NCBI GenBank assembly: GCA_900768845.1
Contig: CAAGEK010000051.1
Location: 86,249 to 150,248 of the forward strand
Length of the DNA: 64,000 nucleotides
Reading direction: 5' to 3'
Origin: Alphaproteobacteria bacterium
GTDB taxonomy: Bacteria > Pseudomonadota > Alphaproteobacteria > CAAGCB01 > CAG-977
Part shown: positions 17,597-27,436 of the stretch, in pieces
Numbering within the stretch: the stretch's first letter is position 1
Layout of the letters: each line of letters begins with the position of its first letter
Made by a program: the position numbers and the translations under genes
The notes under the pieces: generated by a model
The model's input: only the letters and a program-made list of their open reading frames with translations
What the model was told of the DNA's origin: nothing
Database searches by the model: none

Positions 17597-19312
17597 TCAG
17601 GTCAAATATTTTGAAACATCAACCTCGTCAAGCTGTTCGGGCTTCATATATTGTTCGGCATATTCGCGATAAACGCCGGATTTCAGGAACAGCTGGAACA
17701 AATCGGGATCCAAATGACCGCCGGAAACCATTTTCGACATAATGTCGATAATCTCGGACAGCGTTTTGATTTTCTTATACGGCTTGTCGCTGGAAGTCAG
17801 GGCTTCAAACACATCGGCCATTCCCATAATTCTGGCGGGGATGGACATTTCTTCGCGTTTCAATCCCTTGGGGAAACCCTTTCCGTCCATACGTTCGTGA
17901 TGTCCGCCCGCGTATTCCGCCACTTGCGACAAATGCGAAGGGAACGGGACGGTTTGCAGGATTTCGATCGTCATATCGATATGGCTGTTGATTTTTTTGC
18001 TTTCCTCGGGAGTCAGCGTCCCTCTGCGAATGCACAGGTTATGGATTTCTCCGCGGTTGTAACCGCTGAAAATATGATCGGGCGCATCCTCCAACAACGG
18101 TTCCGCAGGATTTGTCTTTGGCGGGGGGGCGTCCTTGATGCGGTTGCGTTCGTCCCAAGAAAGCCCCAGCGTTTTGTCGAAATAGCGGTGATATGTTCTG
18201 GTCGCGATTTTTTTAATACGTTCGACGTCTTCATCCGACAAAGGCACGTCGCCGACATTGCACGCCGCGAGAAAAGCGAAATCATCCTCGAGCTTTGCGA
18301 CTTTCGCAGAAAACTCTTTCAACAGCTCTTCCTGCGGCACTTTTCCCGCCAGACGTTTTTTCAAGTAATCGATATGGGCGTCGCGGCGCAGGATTTCAAA
18401 GCGTGCGCGAACTTCATGGATGCGGTTCGATATGGTTTCCAGCTTTGTCGCCTTGTCCAAAATATATTCGGGCGTTGCGATTTTACCGCAATCGTGCAAC
18501 CACGTCGCCAAATGAAAGGCGTACCATTCGTCTTCGCTCAACTCGAAATCCCTGAACGCGCCTTCGGTGTCCATTTCCGCGGCCATTGCCAACATACGGG
18601 CGATGACGGGCACACGCTGACAGTGCATCCCCGAATAGGGCGATTTGTTATCAATCGCACGGGCGATAATGTCCAGAAAAGCCTCCAACACGGCTTTGCG
18701 CGATTCGCTGAGCATTTGGTTGTCGATTGCGGCCGCGGCATAAATCCCCAAAACTTCGACGATTTTCTGAACGGGTTGGGAAAATCCCACCGTTTCGCCC
18801 GTCGGCGTACTGGCGTTAATCAATTGCAACACCGCAAGAACCTGACCCGCACGCGTTTTCAACGGAACCGTCAGGAAGGATTTGGAACGGAACCCCGTTT
18901 TCCTGTCGAATTTCTGCGTACCCGAAAAATCGAACATATCCGTATCGTACGCATCGGCGATATTGACGATTTCCCCCGTCAAAGCCGCATAAGTCGCAAT
19001 GTTGGAAACGTTGGGTTCCTGCGTTTGCGGATTGAACAAATTCAACGGCGGAAAAGACGCGCCGCCCAACCCGTTCGCATCGGTTTTCAGTTTGTCGTTC
19101 ATCATGATGGAAAAAAACAGCTGTCGTCCGGTCTTGTCCATCAGGTACAACGTTGCGGCTTCGGCGTGGCATAATTCCTTTGCCGTCGTCAAAATGTGGC
19201 GCAACAGCACGTCCATATCCTGTTCCGTCGCCAGAACGTTCGCCAAATCCGACAATTTGACGAGTTCTTCCGCCGACAAAGAAAGCGATTGACCGTTTCC
19301 GACTGTTTCCAT
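17597..19312 (-). CDS. GAF and HD-GYP domain protein, probable cyclic di-GMP phosphodiesterase
   Basis: 571 residues, no membrane helices. A GAF sensor domain covers about residues 20-200 (AATLYLMDKTGRQLFFS, SFLTVPLKTRAGQVLAVLQLINA trimmed at both ends). The HD-GYP domain follows, with HDCGKIATPEYI and HHERMDGKGFP; the signature tyrosine is phenylalanine (GFP), which occurs in active members. ARIMGMADVFEALTSSDKPY is typical. A long insertion of about 150 residues separates the HD segment from the HHE segment. It would lower cyclic di-GMP and so may affect motility genes present in this window, which is inference. Confidence 0.88.
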   Translation of the reverse strand: METVGNGQSLSLSAEELVKLSDLANVLATEQDMDVLLRHILTTAKELCHAEAATLYLMDKTGRQLFFSIMMNDKLKTDANGLGGASFPPLNLFNPQTQEPNVSNIATYAALTGEIVNIADAYDTDMFDFSGTQKFDRKTGFRSKSFLTVPLKTRAGQVLAVLQLINASTPTGETVGFSQPVQKIVEVLGIYAAAAIDNQMLSESRKAVLEAFLDIIARAIDNKSPYSGMHCQRVPVIARMLAMAAEMDTEGAFRDFELSEDEWYAFHLATWLHDCGKIATPEYILDKATKLETISNRIHEVRARFEILRRDAHIDYLKKRLAGKVPQEELLKEFSAKVAKLEDDFAFLAACNVGDVPLSDEDVERIKKIATRTYHRYFDKTLGLSWDERNRIKDAPPPKTNPAEPLLEDAPDHIFSGYNRGEIHNLCIRRGTLTPEESKKINSHIDMTIEILQTVPFPSHLSQVAEYAGGHHERMDGKGFPKGLKREEMSIPARIMGMADVFEALTSSDKPYKKIKTLSEIIDIMSKMVSGGHLDPDLFQLFLKSGVYREYAEQYMKPEQLDEVDVSKYLT

Positions 19313-19584
19313 ATTTGACGCCCGGGGCTAAAGAGAGGGTTCTAATGGAAATTATCCCATTTCCAATCCGCCGAGTCAAAAATTATCCTGTTGTTTCGTA
19401 TGACAAAAATATAAAACTTGAGCTTTCTTGCGATTATTTTACGGACATCAAATGTTTTCGCCGTTATAATGTGTCCCGTTTTTCAATGCGGAAAAAAGCT
19501 CCCGCCGTTTTCCGGTTTTTAAAGGAAACAAAAGGGGGAAAGGAAAAGCTTTTTTACGCTCCTTTTTACAACAAGGATATAACC

Positions 19585-20931
19585 ATGCCAGCATCCCTTT
19601 GCCTTCAAGACGCCGTATCCCTGCTGACGGAACGGGCAACCGCATACGGAGCGGACGGTGCGGAATCGTTCGCGGCGAGCAACATCGGCATTTCCGCCGA
19701 ATGCCGTTTGCAAAAAGCCGAAGCGTTGGAATACTCAAAAACCGCCGCCGTCGATTTGCGCGTTTTTTGCGGAAAAAGGCAAGCCGTCGTTTCATCAAGC
19801 GTTTTGGATGAAAAGTCTTTGGACGAGCTGGCCGATCGCGCCGTCCGGATGGCGAAATGCGTTCCCGAAGACCCGTATTGCGGTTTGGCCGAATCCGATA
19901 TGCTGGCATACGATTTTCCGGATCTGGATTTGTACGACTCGGACGTTCCTTCGACCGGAGCCTTATTGGAAAAAGCCATGAAAGCCGAAGCCGCGGGCTT
20001 GGACGTCAAAGGAGTCGTCAATTCGGACGGAGCGTCCGCATCGTACGGCAGTTCGGAAATCATCATGCTGTCAACGGCAGGCTTTTCAAAAACGTTCCGC
20101 CTGTCCGGATCGGGAATCAGCGCATCCCTGATCGCCCAAGACAAAAACGGCGGCAAAGAAACGGACTATGAATATTCTTCCGCCGTCCACGCATCGGATT
20201 TGGATTCGCCCGAATCCGTAGGGAAGAAAGCCGCGCAACGCACCGTCGGAAAACTGGGCGCACATAAAATCGAATCAGCGGAAATGAGCGTCGTATTTGA
20301 ACCCCGCCATTCCAAAAGCCTTTTAGGGCATTTCGCCGCGGCGATCAACGGAGCCGCCGTCGCGAGGGGGACTTCTTTTCTCAAAGACTGTCTGAACGAA
20401 CGGTTGTTTCCCGAACACATCGGCATTATCGAAGAACCTTTGCGCAAACGCGGCATGAATTCCCGTGCGTTCGATTCCGAAGGCTTGCCGACCGCAACAC
20501 GCGCCTTTATCGAAAACGGCGTTTTAACAAGCTGGGTGCTGGATTTGCATTCGGCGCGCCGGTTGGGGATGAAACCGACGGGAAACGGCGTGCGGCCGTT
20601 GGGGGGAACGCCCCATCCTTCCGTTTCAAACCTGACGCTTTACGGTGAAAACATATCGCCCGAAGACCTGATGTCCGACATAAAACGCGGCGTTTACATA
20701 ACCGGATTGTTCGGACAGGGAGTCAATCCCGTAACGGGGGATTACAGCAAAGGGGCGTCGGGCTTCATGATTGAAAACGGCCGGTTGACTTTTCCCGTTC
20801 ACGAAATCACAATTGCAGGAAATCTCAAAGAAATGTTTTCGGAGCTTCGCGCCGCAAACGATTTGGAAATCCGTTATGCGTTCAACGCTCCGACCGTTCG
20901 TTCGGATCGGATGTCCGTTGCGGGAAAATAG
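19585..20931 (+). CDS. pmbA: Metalloprotease PmbA/TldE homologue
   Basis: 448 residues from the ATG at 19585; the frame is open to 19315 but the extra sequence has no homology-like character. TldD/TldE is a heterodimeric zinc protease that matures peptides such as microcin B17 and removes antitoxins; TldE/PmbA lacks the zinc site. Seen are the N-terminal segment with MPASLCLQDAVSLL, and the C-terminal LFGQGVNPVTGDYSKGASG and TIAGNLKEMF motifs, characteristic of PmbA. A partner TldD is not in this window. A MarR-type gene begins nine bases after the stop. Confidence 0.93.
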   Translation: MPASLCLQDAVSLLTERATAYGADGAESFAASNIGISAECRLQKAEALEYSKTAAVDLRVFCGKRQAVVSSSVLDEKSLDELADRAVRMAKCVPEDPYCGLAESDMLAYDFPDLDLYDSDVPSTGALLEKAMKAEAAGLDVKGVVNSDGASASYGSSEIIMLSTAGFSKTFRLSGSGISASLIAQDKNGGKETDYEYSSAVHASDLDSPESVGKKAAQRTVGKLGAHKIESAEMSVVFEPRHSKSLLGHFAAAINGAAVARGTSFLKDCLNERLFPEHIGIIEEPLRKRGMNSRAFDSEGLPTATRAFIENGVLTSWVLDLHSARRLGMKPTGNGVRPLGGTPHPSVSNLTLYGENISPEDLMSDIKRGVYITGLFGQGVNPVTGDYSKGASGFMIENGRLTFPVHEITIAGNLKEMFSELRAANDLEIRYAFNAPTVRSDRMSVAGK

Positions 20932-20940
20932 GGAAATACG

Positions 20941-21279
20941 ATGAAAGGCAAGACATTCAAAGAATTGGAATTATGGCGGCAGACGATGTTGGAGCTGGTG
21001 CGCAAAAACGACGGCGCGTCCGATTTGACCGCACGGCAAACCGCCGTTTTGCTGACCGTTTATTTAACGCCTCCGCCGCATACCGTCCGCGCTCTGTCGG
21101 CCGAGCTGAACATTTCCAAGCCTGCCATTTCCCGTGCCATAGACCGGTTGAGCGTGTTGGGTTTTCTGAAACGCCAAACCGATGAAACCGACCGGCGCAG
21201 CGTCAATCTGTCCCGCACCCTGTCCGGCGCGGAATACGTCAGCGAATTGGGCAGGATTATCGCAAAGCATCAGGAATAG
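20941..21279 (+). CDS. Small MarR-type winged-helix regulator
   Basis: 112 residues, shorter than typical MarR (about 140). The winged helix is clear: LTARQTAVLLTVYL, VRALSAELNISKPAISRAIDRL with recognition helix, then the wing FLKRQTDETDRRSVN. It lacks a long C-terminal dimerisation helix, so it may dimerise through the N-terminal helix alone. It is coupled to pmbA in one transcript and ends at a good terminator. Its target genes cannot be inferred. Confidence 0.85.
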   Translation: MKGKTFKELELWRQTMLELVRKNDGASDLTARQTAVLLTVYLTPPPHTVRALSAELNISKPAISRAIDRLSVLGFLKRQTDETDRRSVNLSRTLSGAEYVSELGRIIAKHQE

Positions 21280-21302
21280 CCTTTTACGTTCCGGCAATGC
21301 AA

Positions 21303-21342
21303 AGGCGGCTTTTCGAACCTGACCGGAAAGCCGCCTGTTTTC
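21303..21342 (+). terminator. Rho-independent terminator after the pmbA-marR unit
   Basis: AGGCGGCTTTT pairs with GAAAGCCGCCT (one G-T pair) around a 12-base loop, then GTTTTC. It lies between two convergent units. Confidence 0.8.
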
Positions 21343-21384
21343 AACGGGATGTTATCGTTCCCGACAAAAGCCGGAAACCGTTTT

Positions 21385-22419
21385 TTATTGTTTATTCAAA
21401 ACGGAATTAACCGTCTTGCCCGCCAAAAACGAAACAATGTTATCGTTTGCCGTTTTCAAAATACGGTGAACCGCATCGATGGAGTTAAACGCGACGTGCG
21501 GCGTGACGATGACGTTCGGCAATTGCATCAAGCGATGGTTGATCAGCGAACGCAACAGCGAATCCGCCCCTTGCGCCTTTGCCGAAGCCAAAAACAAATC
21601 GTCGTGGATGACGGATGTTTCGTATTCCAATACGTCCAACCCCGCTCCGCCGACTTTTCCCGCGTTGACGGCTTTGTACAATTCTTCGGTATCGATCAGT
21701 TCGCCGCGTGCGGTGTTCAGGACGATCACCCCGTCTTTCATTTTTTTAAACGCGTCCTTGTCCAACAGGTGATAATTTTCCTTTGTCATCGGACAGTGCA
21801 AGGACACAACGTCGGATTTTTCCAACAGCTCGTCCTTGGAAACATACGCAAATCCCATTTCCTGAGCCGTCTTTTCATTCGGATAGGGGTCATAGGCCAA
21901 CACCTCCATATCAAACCCTTTGGCCAAGCGGATCATATACCGTCCGATCGCGCCCGTTCCGATAACGCCGATCGTCCGGCCTTTCAAATCGAATCCCAGA
22001 TAATCCGCCGTACGGACGTCACCTTTTTTCATATCGTGAAAAGCACGGTTGATTTTTCGGGTCAGAACCAACAGCAAACCGATGGCGTATTCCGCCACCG
22101 TCGAATCGCCGTACCCCGGAACATTGACCAATTCAATCCCGTGCGCACGGCAATAATCCAAATCAATGTTGTTGTACCCCGTCGAACGGACGGCAATCAG
22201 CTTTAATTTCGGAAACCGGCGCAGGATTTTTTCACCGACGTCAATAGACGATACAAAGACAGAAAGGACTTCGGCATTTTTAATTTTTTCAAATTCCGCA
22301 TCGCTCAACGCATCGGGGCTTTGTTCAAAAAACACCGTTTCCGCATCCGCTTTCAGCGGATTTTTTTCGTAATACGCCTTTGTAATCGCATCAACGTTAA
22401 AATAAACGACTTTAACCAT
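21385..22419 (-). CDS. ldhA: D-2-hydroxyacid dehydrogenase, D-lactate dehydrogenase type
   Basis: 344 residues from the ATG at 22419, which has GGAGGT eight bases upstream; the longer frame was not used. The enzyme interconverts pyruvate and D-lactate with NAD. It shows the NAD-binding GVIGTGAIGRYMIRLAKGF, the catalytic arginine in VLNTARGELID, the acid in the VGGAGLDVLEYE stretch and the histidine in VTPHVAFNS. Motif spacing matches D-LDH (VanH-like) better than glycerate dehydrogenase. The gene symbol is a family-level choice. It suggests fermentative capacity. Confidence 0.88.
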   Translation of the reverse strand: MVKVVYFNVDAITKAYYEKNPLKADAETVFFEQSPDALSDAEFEKIKNAEVLSVFVSSIDVGEKILRRFPKLKLIAVRSTGYNNIDLDYCRAHGIELVNVPGYGDSTVAEYAIGLLLVLTRKINRAFHDMKKGDVRTADYLGFDLKGRTIGVIGTGAIGRYMIRLAKGFDMEVLAYDPYPNEKTAQEMGFAYVSKDELLEKSDVVSLHCPMTKENYHLLDKDAFKKMKDGVIVLNTARGELIDTEELYKAVNAGKVGGAGLDVLEYETSVIHDDLFLASAKAQGADSLLRSLINHRLMQLPNVIVTPHVAFNSIDAVHRILKTANDNIVSFLAGKTVNSVLNKQ

Positions 22420-22493
22420 ATCAAGACCTCCGCGATAAAATTCCTTTCGATATTCAAGGATAAAACCGCCGCGAGGCCGAGGCAATATCGCAA

Positions 22494-22760
22494 TCAGGCT
22501 ATTTTATCGCGTTCCTGCCTTTTACGCTTCAGGCGCATCAGATACCCCGAACGCCCCAATCCGTGAAAGCACGCCGATATAACCAGCAAATAGCCCGCCG
22601 TCATGTGAACCGTTTTTAAAATCGAACGGATGTCCGCCGGCAAATAAGGTTTTAAAAACGAACGGACTTCTATCGAAACGAATGCCGTCGCCAAACAAGC
22701 GATAACCATAATGTTCCAAAATTTAAAATGCGAAACCGCTTTGATTAAAAGATTTAACAT
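22494..22760 (-). CDS. Small two- or three-helix membrane protein, cytochrome b-like (DUF4405-like)
   Basis: 88 residues with hydrophobic helices at about residues 15-30 and 50-68. Histidines at HFKFW, KTVHMTAG and CFHGLG lie near helix ends as in small haem-binding or ferric-reductase-like proteins of the DUF4405 group. The assignment is by pattern only. It sits between the dehydrogenase and the aminotransferase on the same strand, six bases after the aminotransferase gene in the direction of transcription. Confidence 0.65.
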   Translation of the reverse strand: MLNLLIKAVSHFKFWNIMVIACLATAFVSIEVRSFLKPYLPADIRSILKTVHMTAGYLLVISACFHGLGRSGYLMRLKRKRQERDKIA

Positions 22761-22766
22761 TGTCCG

Positions 22767-23984
22767 TTACTCCTGCCGATAAGTCGCCAAAAAATCCTTT
22801 AATGCGACCAATGCCTTGGTCAAATCATCCTCACGCGGTAAAAACACGACGCGGAAATGATCGGGATGCTCCCAGTTGAACCCCCTGCCGTGAACCAACA
22901 GAATGCGTTTTTCCGTCAACAGATCCAAAACGAATTTCTGGTCGTCGTAAATGTTGAATTTCGCCGTGTCCAGCTTAGGGAACATATAAAGCGATCCTTT
23001 GGCTTTGACGCACGACACGCCGGGGATGTCGGTTAAAAGCTTGTGACACAGGTTGCGTTGTTCGTACAACCTGCCGCCGGGGGCGACCAGATCTTTGATG
23101 CTTTGATAACCGCCCAAAGCCGTTTGAATCGCGTATTGTCCGGGAACGTTGCTGCACAAACGCATATTGGCCAACATATCCAAACCGTCGATATAATCCG
23201 CCGCGCTTTTCTTGTTTCCGCTCAACACCATCCATGCCGCACGGAACCCCGCGGAACGGTAGCTTTTCGACACGCCGTTCAACGTCACGCAAAACACGTC
23301 GGGAGCCAAAGACGCCAAAGAAACGTGTTCCGTGCCGTCGTATAAAATCTTGTCGTAAATTTCGTCGCAGAACACGGCCAGTTTGTATTTTTCGGCCAAA
23401 GCCGCGATTTTTTCCAAAACTTCACGCGGGTAAACCGCCCCTGTCGGGTTGTTCGGGTTGATGACGACGACGGCTTTGGTTTTCGGCGTGATTTTCTTTT
23501 CCATATCCTCCATGTCCGGATACCATTCCGACTGTTCGTCGCAAACATAATGCACGGCGTTGCCGCCGGCCAGACGGATCGCCGCCGTCCATAACGGATA
23601 ATCCGGAGAAGGAACCAGCACTTCGTCGCCGTTGTCCAAAAACGCTTCCATGCTCATCAAAATCAAATCGCTGACGCCGTTGCCCAGATAAATGTCGTTG
23701 ATTTGAACGTCGGGAATGTTTTTTTCCTGACAATAATGCATAACGGCTTTGCGTGCGGGAAAGATCCCCTTGGAATCGGAATAACCGTCCGCGAAAGGCA
23801 TATTCAAAATCATATCCTTGACGATTTCTTCGGGAGCCGAAAAACCGAACGGAGCGGGATTGCCGATATTCAGCTTTAAAATCTTGTATCCCGCCTCTTC
23901 CAGACGGTTGGCCGCCTTTAAAACGGGGCCGCGGATTTCGTAGCAAACGCCGTCCAAACGTGAAGATTTATGAAATTCCCTCAT
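22767..23984 (-). CDS. alaA: Alanine/glutamate-pyruvate aminotransferase (AlaA-like), PLP enzyme
   Basis: 405 residues. Class I/II aminotransferase that moves an amino group between glutamate and pyruvate. The N-terminus (FHKSSRLDGVCYEIRGPV) and LNIGNPAPFGFSAPEEI are typical of AlaA. The PLP lysine lies in LNGVSKSYRSAGFRAAW, and VVINPNNPTGAVYP is the conserved substrate-site loop. AAAGGAG precedes the start codon. Its nearest neighbour by family is AlaA of Escherichia coli, hence the symbol. Confidence 0.93.
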   Translation of the reverse strand: MREFHKSSRLDGVCYEIRGPVLKAANRLEEAGYKILKLNIGNPAPFGFSAPEEIVKDMILNMPFADGYSDSKGIFPARKAVMHYCQEKNIPDVQINDIYLGNGVSDLILMSMEAFLDNGDEVLVPSPDYPLWTAAIRLAGGNAVHYVCDEQSEWYPDMEDMEKKITPKTKAVVVINPNNPTGAVYPREVLEKIAALAEKYKLAVFCDEIYDKILYDGTEHVSLASLAPDVFCVTLNGVSKSYRSAGFRAAWMVLSGNKKSAADYIDGLDMLANMRLCSNVPGQYAIQTALGGYQSIKDLVAPGGRLYEQRNLCHKLLTDIPGVSCVKAKGSLYMFPKLDTAKFNIYDDQKFVLDLLTEKRILLVHGRGFNWEHPDHFRVVFLPREDDLTKALVALKDFLATYRQE

Positions 23985-23996
23985 AACAAAGCTCCT

Positions 23997-25655
23997 TTAG
24001 TCCTTTCTTGACGCTCTCAAAGCCGAATATTCCGACAACGTCATCACACGGGACAGGGAAAAATCCCCGTCTTTTCCGAACGTCCCCGTCATCAGGGGAT
24101 AATCCGTAAAAATATCGTTGCCATGAATAAAGAACTCTTCATCGCGACAGTTCGGATTCACGATTTCCCATCCCATGACGTCCGCCAGCACCGTTCCCAT
24201 ACGGTAATGCGAAACGAATTTCCGGCGTTTCAGACTGTCATAAATCTTTTTATCGGAATGCGCCATATAAATTATGAACGGAACGCTGAAAGCTTCCCGT
24301 TTGAAAATATTATGGCCGAACAATCCGTCTTCCCCCAACAGCTGGCCGTGATCGGAGGTGACCATGAAAACGCCGTCGTCGGGGGATTTTTGTTTAAAGA
24401 TTTCAAACGCCCGCCGGATGATCGAATCGGTATAAAGCACGGCATTGTCATACGCGTTGACCATTCGGGTGCGACGGTTTCCCCCGTTCGTCGGATACTT
24501 TGAAAATTCCGGCTTGCGATGCGCATAATTCGATTCGTACGGGCTGTGCGCCGTGCGGAAATGCAAAACGACGAAGTGGCGGCCTTCGGACAAATCCAGT
24601 TTTTCAAGCAAATGAAGCAGATAATCCTCCCTGAACCGTGAAAAAAGGACGGGAGCGGTTTCCGAAGTGCGCAAATCGTCGATATGAACGACCCCGATAC
24701 TGTGAGTGTTTTTCGCATCCTGAGCCGACAACCAGTGCGTCTTATACCCCGCTTCCTTCGCCAAACGGAACAAATTGACGGGATCGTCCTTCAAAACGTC
24801 CAAATTCCCCGGTTCGTTCATCAGATCGAAGAAAATCGGCAGGGCGGAATGTGTCGAAACGGCCGAAGAAACACCTTTGGCGAATAAAAAGTCCGGATTG
24901 CTTTTCATTTCCGACAAAAACGGAGTCGTCGGGCGCGAATAGCCGAAAACGCCCATATGACCGAATGTCAGGCTTTCCCCCATGACCAGCATGACGACAC
25001 GCGGCGTTTCACCTTCTTTGCGTTTTGCAAAAACAGGGCGGTAAAGCCCTTGGGGAACCACGGATTTCAAAGGCAAAGACCGGCCTTTGACCAAATAATA
25101 GGAAAAGGTGTTCAAAGAATTGTGAACGGTGTTCCGCGTCGCCGCCGGCAAAAAGTGTTTCAGGGATTTTCTGGACGCCCGTTCGGGCTTCGCCGCCAAC
25201 GCGCACAAAACGACCGCGACGGCAAAGACGGAAAAGCCCAACCGCTTTCCGTATTTGAAAAAGAAAAACGCCGTGCCGCCGAACGTGGCAAGCAACAACG
25301 GCATGACGAACCAAACGTCCTTCAAATCGCCCGTTCCCGCCGCCCAAATATCAGGGAATTCGGAAAAAATCTTGTGAATGTCGACGGGATTCAAAGGCCG
25401 CCCCGAATACGCCGCATAATGAAGCTGAACCGTTTGACAAACGAACAAAACCGCCGAAACCGACAGGAAAACGGCTCGCCCCGACAAAGACAGGAAAAAT
25501 CCGAACACCGTCAACGCCGAAAAAAACACGACGTCAAAACCGATTCGCAAATGTACGGAAGAAAACCTCAGCGCGTAATCGGGCAGAATCAAAGCCGAAG
25601 CGAATAAAAGAGCAAAAATCAGGTTATATTTGAATCGGGCGATTGTTTTTTTCAT
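23997..25655 (-). CDS. Phosphoethanolamine transferase-like membrane sulfatase-fold protein
   Basis: 552 residues. About five N-terminal transmembrane helices (residues 10-150) anchor a periplasmic alkaline-phosphatase-fold domain. The active site begins MLVMGESLTFGHMGVFGYSRP, with serine where EptA has its threonine nucleophile, then RTAHSPYE, and TSDHGQLLGEDGLFGHN with the metal-binding DH. Members attach phosphoethanolamine to lipid A, core sugars or glucans; the substrate here is not evident. It may affect resistance to cationic peptides. It lies immediately downstream of the FAD dehydrogenase on the same strand. Confidence 0.85.
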   Translation of the reverse strand: MKKTIARFKYNLIFALLFASALILPDYALRFSSVHLRIGFDVVFFSALTVFGFFLSLSGRAVFLSVSAVLFVCQTVQLHYAAYSGRPLNPVDIHKIFSEFPDIWAAGTGDLKDVWFVMPLLLATFGGTAFFFFKYGKRLGFSVFAVAVVLCALAAKPERASRKSLKHFLPAATRNTVHNSLNTFSYYLVKGRSLPLKSVVPQGLYRPVFAKRKEGETPRVVMLVMGESLTFGHMGVFGYSRPTTPFLSEMKSNPDFLFAKGVSSAVSTHSALPIFFDLMNEPGNLDVLKDDPVNLFRLAKEAGYKTHWLSAQDAKNTHSIGVVHIDDLRTSETAPVLFSRFREDYLLHLLEKLDLSEGRHFVVLHFRTAHSPYESNYAHRKPEFSKYPTNGGNRRTRMVNAYDNAVLYTDSIIRRAFEIFKQKSPDDGVFMVTSDHGQLLGEDGLFGHNIFKREAFSVPFIIYMAHSDKKIYDSLKRRKFVSHYRMGTVLADVMGWEIVNPNCRDEEFFIHGNDIFTDYPLMTGTFGKDGDFSLSRVMTLSEYSALRASRKD

Positions 25656-25737
25656 TTTTATGCCGAATCTTCAAGCGTGCAACGGGAGAATATTATAAAC
25701 CCCGACCGGAAAAAACAACCTTTTTCGGGCGATTCCC

Positions 25738-27336
25738 CTAAAGCGTCGATTCGCATATTTCAGCCGCGCATTTCAACCCGTCCGCCGCCGCCGACATGAT
25801 TCCGCCCGCATATCCCGCCCCTTCGCCGCACGGATACAGCCCCGAAACCGACACGCTTTGCAAGGTTGCCGCGTCGCGAACCATCCGCACCGGCGAAGAG
25901 CTGCGCGTTTCCGCCGCCGTCAGTACGGCGTCGTGTTCCGCGAAACCTTTCAGCTTTTTATCCGCTTCAACAAGAGCGGCTTTGAGCGTTTCCGTGACAA
26001 AAACCGGAAAGACGGCGCGCAAATCCGCAGGAACGGTTGCAGGACGGTAAGACGGAACGACGCCGCCGAAACCTTTGCTTTCCCGATTTTTCAAAAAATC
26101 GCCCGCCAATTGGACGGGAGCCTTGTATTCTCCGCCGCCCGCCCTGAAAGCCGCTTCTTCGATGCGGCGTTGAAATTCCACACCCGCCAAAGGATGTTCC
26201 GACCCGAAATCCTGCGGTGTAACACCGACCAGAAACGCGCTGTTCGCATTCGTTCCGGCTCTTGCGAATTCGCTCATCCCGTTTGTAACCAGCCGGCCGT
26301 TTTCGGACGCCGCGGCGACGACTTCACCTCCGGGGCACATACAAAACGTATAGGCGGAACGGCCGTTTTTCAAATGGACGGCCAATTTGTAATCCGCCGC
26401 CCCCAATCCGCAAGGGGGATTTTCCGTTCCGTACCGCGATTTGTTGATATGCGATTGCAAATGTTCAATGCGGACGCCCACGGAAAACGGCTTTTGTAAC
26501 ATTGTTACACCTCTGCGTGACAACATTTCAAAAGTGTCTCGTGCGCTGTGCCCCACGGCCAATACGACCGTTTCCGCGGCGATTTCATCCTCGTTTCCGT
26601 CCGCCGCCCGTATCCGGACTCCCCGCAATTCGCCGTTTTTGACAATCAAATCCGTCAAACGCGTTTCAAAACGGTATTCCCCGCCCGCGGCAATTATTTT
26701 TTTACGCAGGTTTTTAACGACAACCGCCAGATTGTCCGTTCCGACATGGGGTTTCGCCTGATACAAAATTTCTTCGGGAGCCCCCGCCTCGACGAATTCT
26801 TCCAAAACCTTGCGTGTGAAAGCGTCCTTTTTTATCCCCGTATTCAGTTTTCCGTCCGAAAACGTGCCCGCGCCGCCTTCGCCGAACTGGACGTTTGAAG
26901 ATGTGTCCAACCGCCCCGTTTTCCAAAAGGACAGGACGTCCCGCCGCCTTTCTTCGACCGGTTTCCCCCTCTCCAGAACAATCGGACGCGCCCCCGCTTC
27001 GGCCAAAGCCAAGGCCGCCATCATCCCCGCGGGTCCCGTGCCGACAACGACGGGTCTTTGCCCTTCCTTGCGCCACACGCAGGGAACGTAACGTTCAAGC
27101 GTTTCGACGGCGACGTCGCGAAACGCGCTGTTTTTTATATGTTCCGCCTCGTCGCCGGCAACCGTAACATCCAAAGAATAAAGAAAATGTATGTTGCGTT
27201 TGTTTCGCGCATCAACGGAACGTTTGGCCACGGACACGGTCGACACATCCGTCCATCCCGTTAATCCGCAAACCTTTTCTTTCAGCCGTTCCCGCGGAAA
27301 ATCCAGAGGAAGCTCGACGTTTGACAGCCTGATCAT
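25738..27336 (-). CDS. FAD-dependent dehydrogenase (COG2509 type)
   Basis: 532 residues. After a ~90-residue N-terminal domain, the FAD-binding Rossmann motif VVVGTGPAGMMAALALAEAGA occurs, trimmed here to its core GTGPAG, followed by VLERGKPVEERRRDV. Later come VQFGEGGAGTFSDGKL and the C-terminal GLYPCGEGAGYAGGI FAD-closing motif. The family is widespread and uncharacterised; relatives are described as FAD-dependent dehydrogenases. AAAGGGG lies ahead of the start codon. It is divergent from ogt. Confidence 0.9.
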   Translation of the reverse strand: MIRLSNVELPLDFPRERLKEKVCGLTGWTDVSTVSVAKRSVDARNKRNIHFLYSLDVTVAGDEAEHIKNSAFRDVAVETLERYVPCVWRKEGQRPVVVGTGPAGMMAALALAEAGARPIVLERGKPVEERRRDVLSFWKTGRLDTSSNVQFGEGGAGTFSDGKLNTGIKKDAFTRKVLEEFVEAGAPEEILYQAKPHVGTDNLAVVVKNLRKKIIAAGGEYRFETRLTDLIVKNGELRGVRIRAADGNEDEIAAETVVLAVGHSARDTFEMLSRRGVTMLQKPFSVGVRIEHLQSHINKSRYGTENPPCGLGAADYKLAVHLKNGRSAYTFCMCPGGEVVAAASENGRLVTNGMSEFARAGTNANSAFLVGVTPQDFGSEHPLAGVEFQRRIEEAAFRAGGGEYKAPVQLAGDFLKNRESKGFGGVVPSYRPATVPADLRAVFPVFVTETLKAALVEADKKLKGFAEHDAVLTAAETRSSSPVRMVRDAATLQSVSVSGLYPCGEGAGYAGGIMSAAADGLKCAAEICESTL

Positions 27337-27436
27337 GAAACGCCCCTTTCAAAAAGTTTTGCAAAATATATCGCACGACTTTGTTTTTGACACAAATTTT
27401 CTTTTCTTAAAAAGCAAAAAGCCTTACTCTGCCCGT

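Noticed and set aside
19315..19584. A 90-residue N-terminal extension of PmbA
   Set aside because: It has no match to PmbA, and the ATG at 19585 gives the normal family length.
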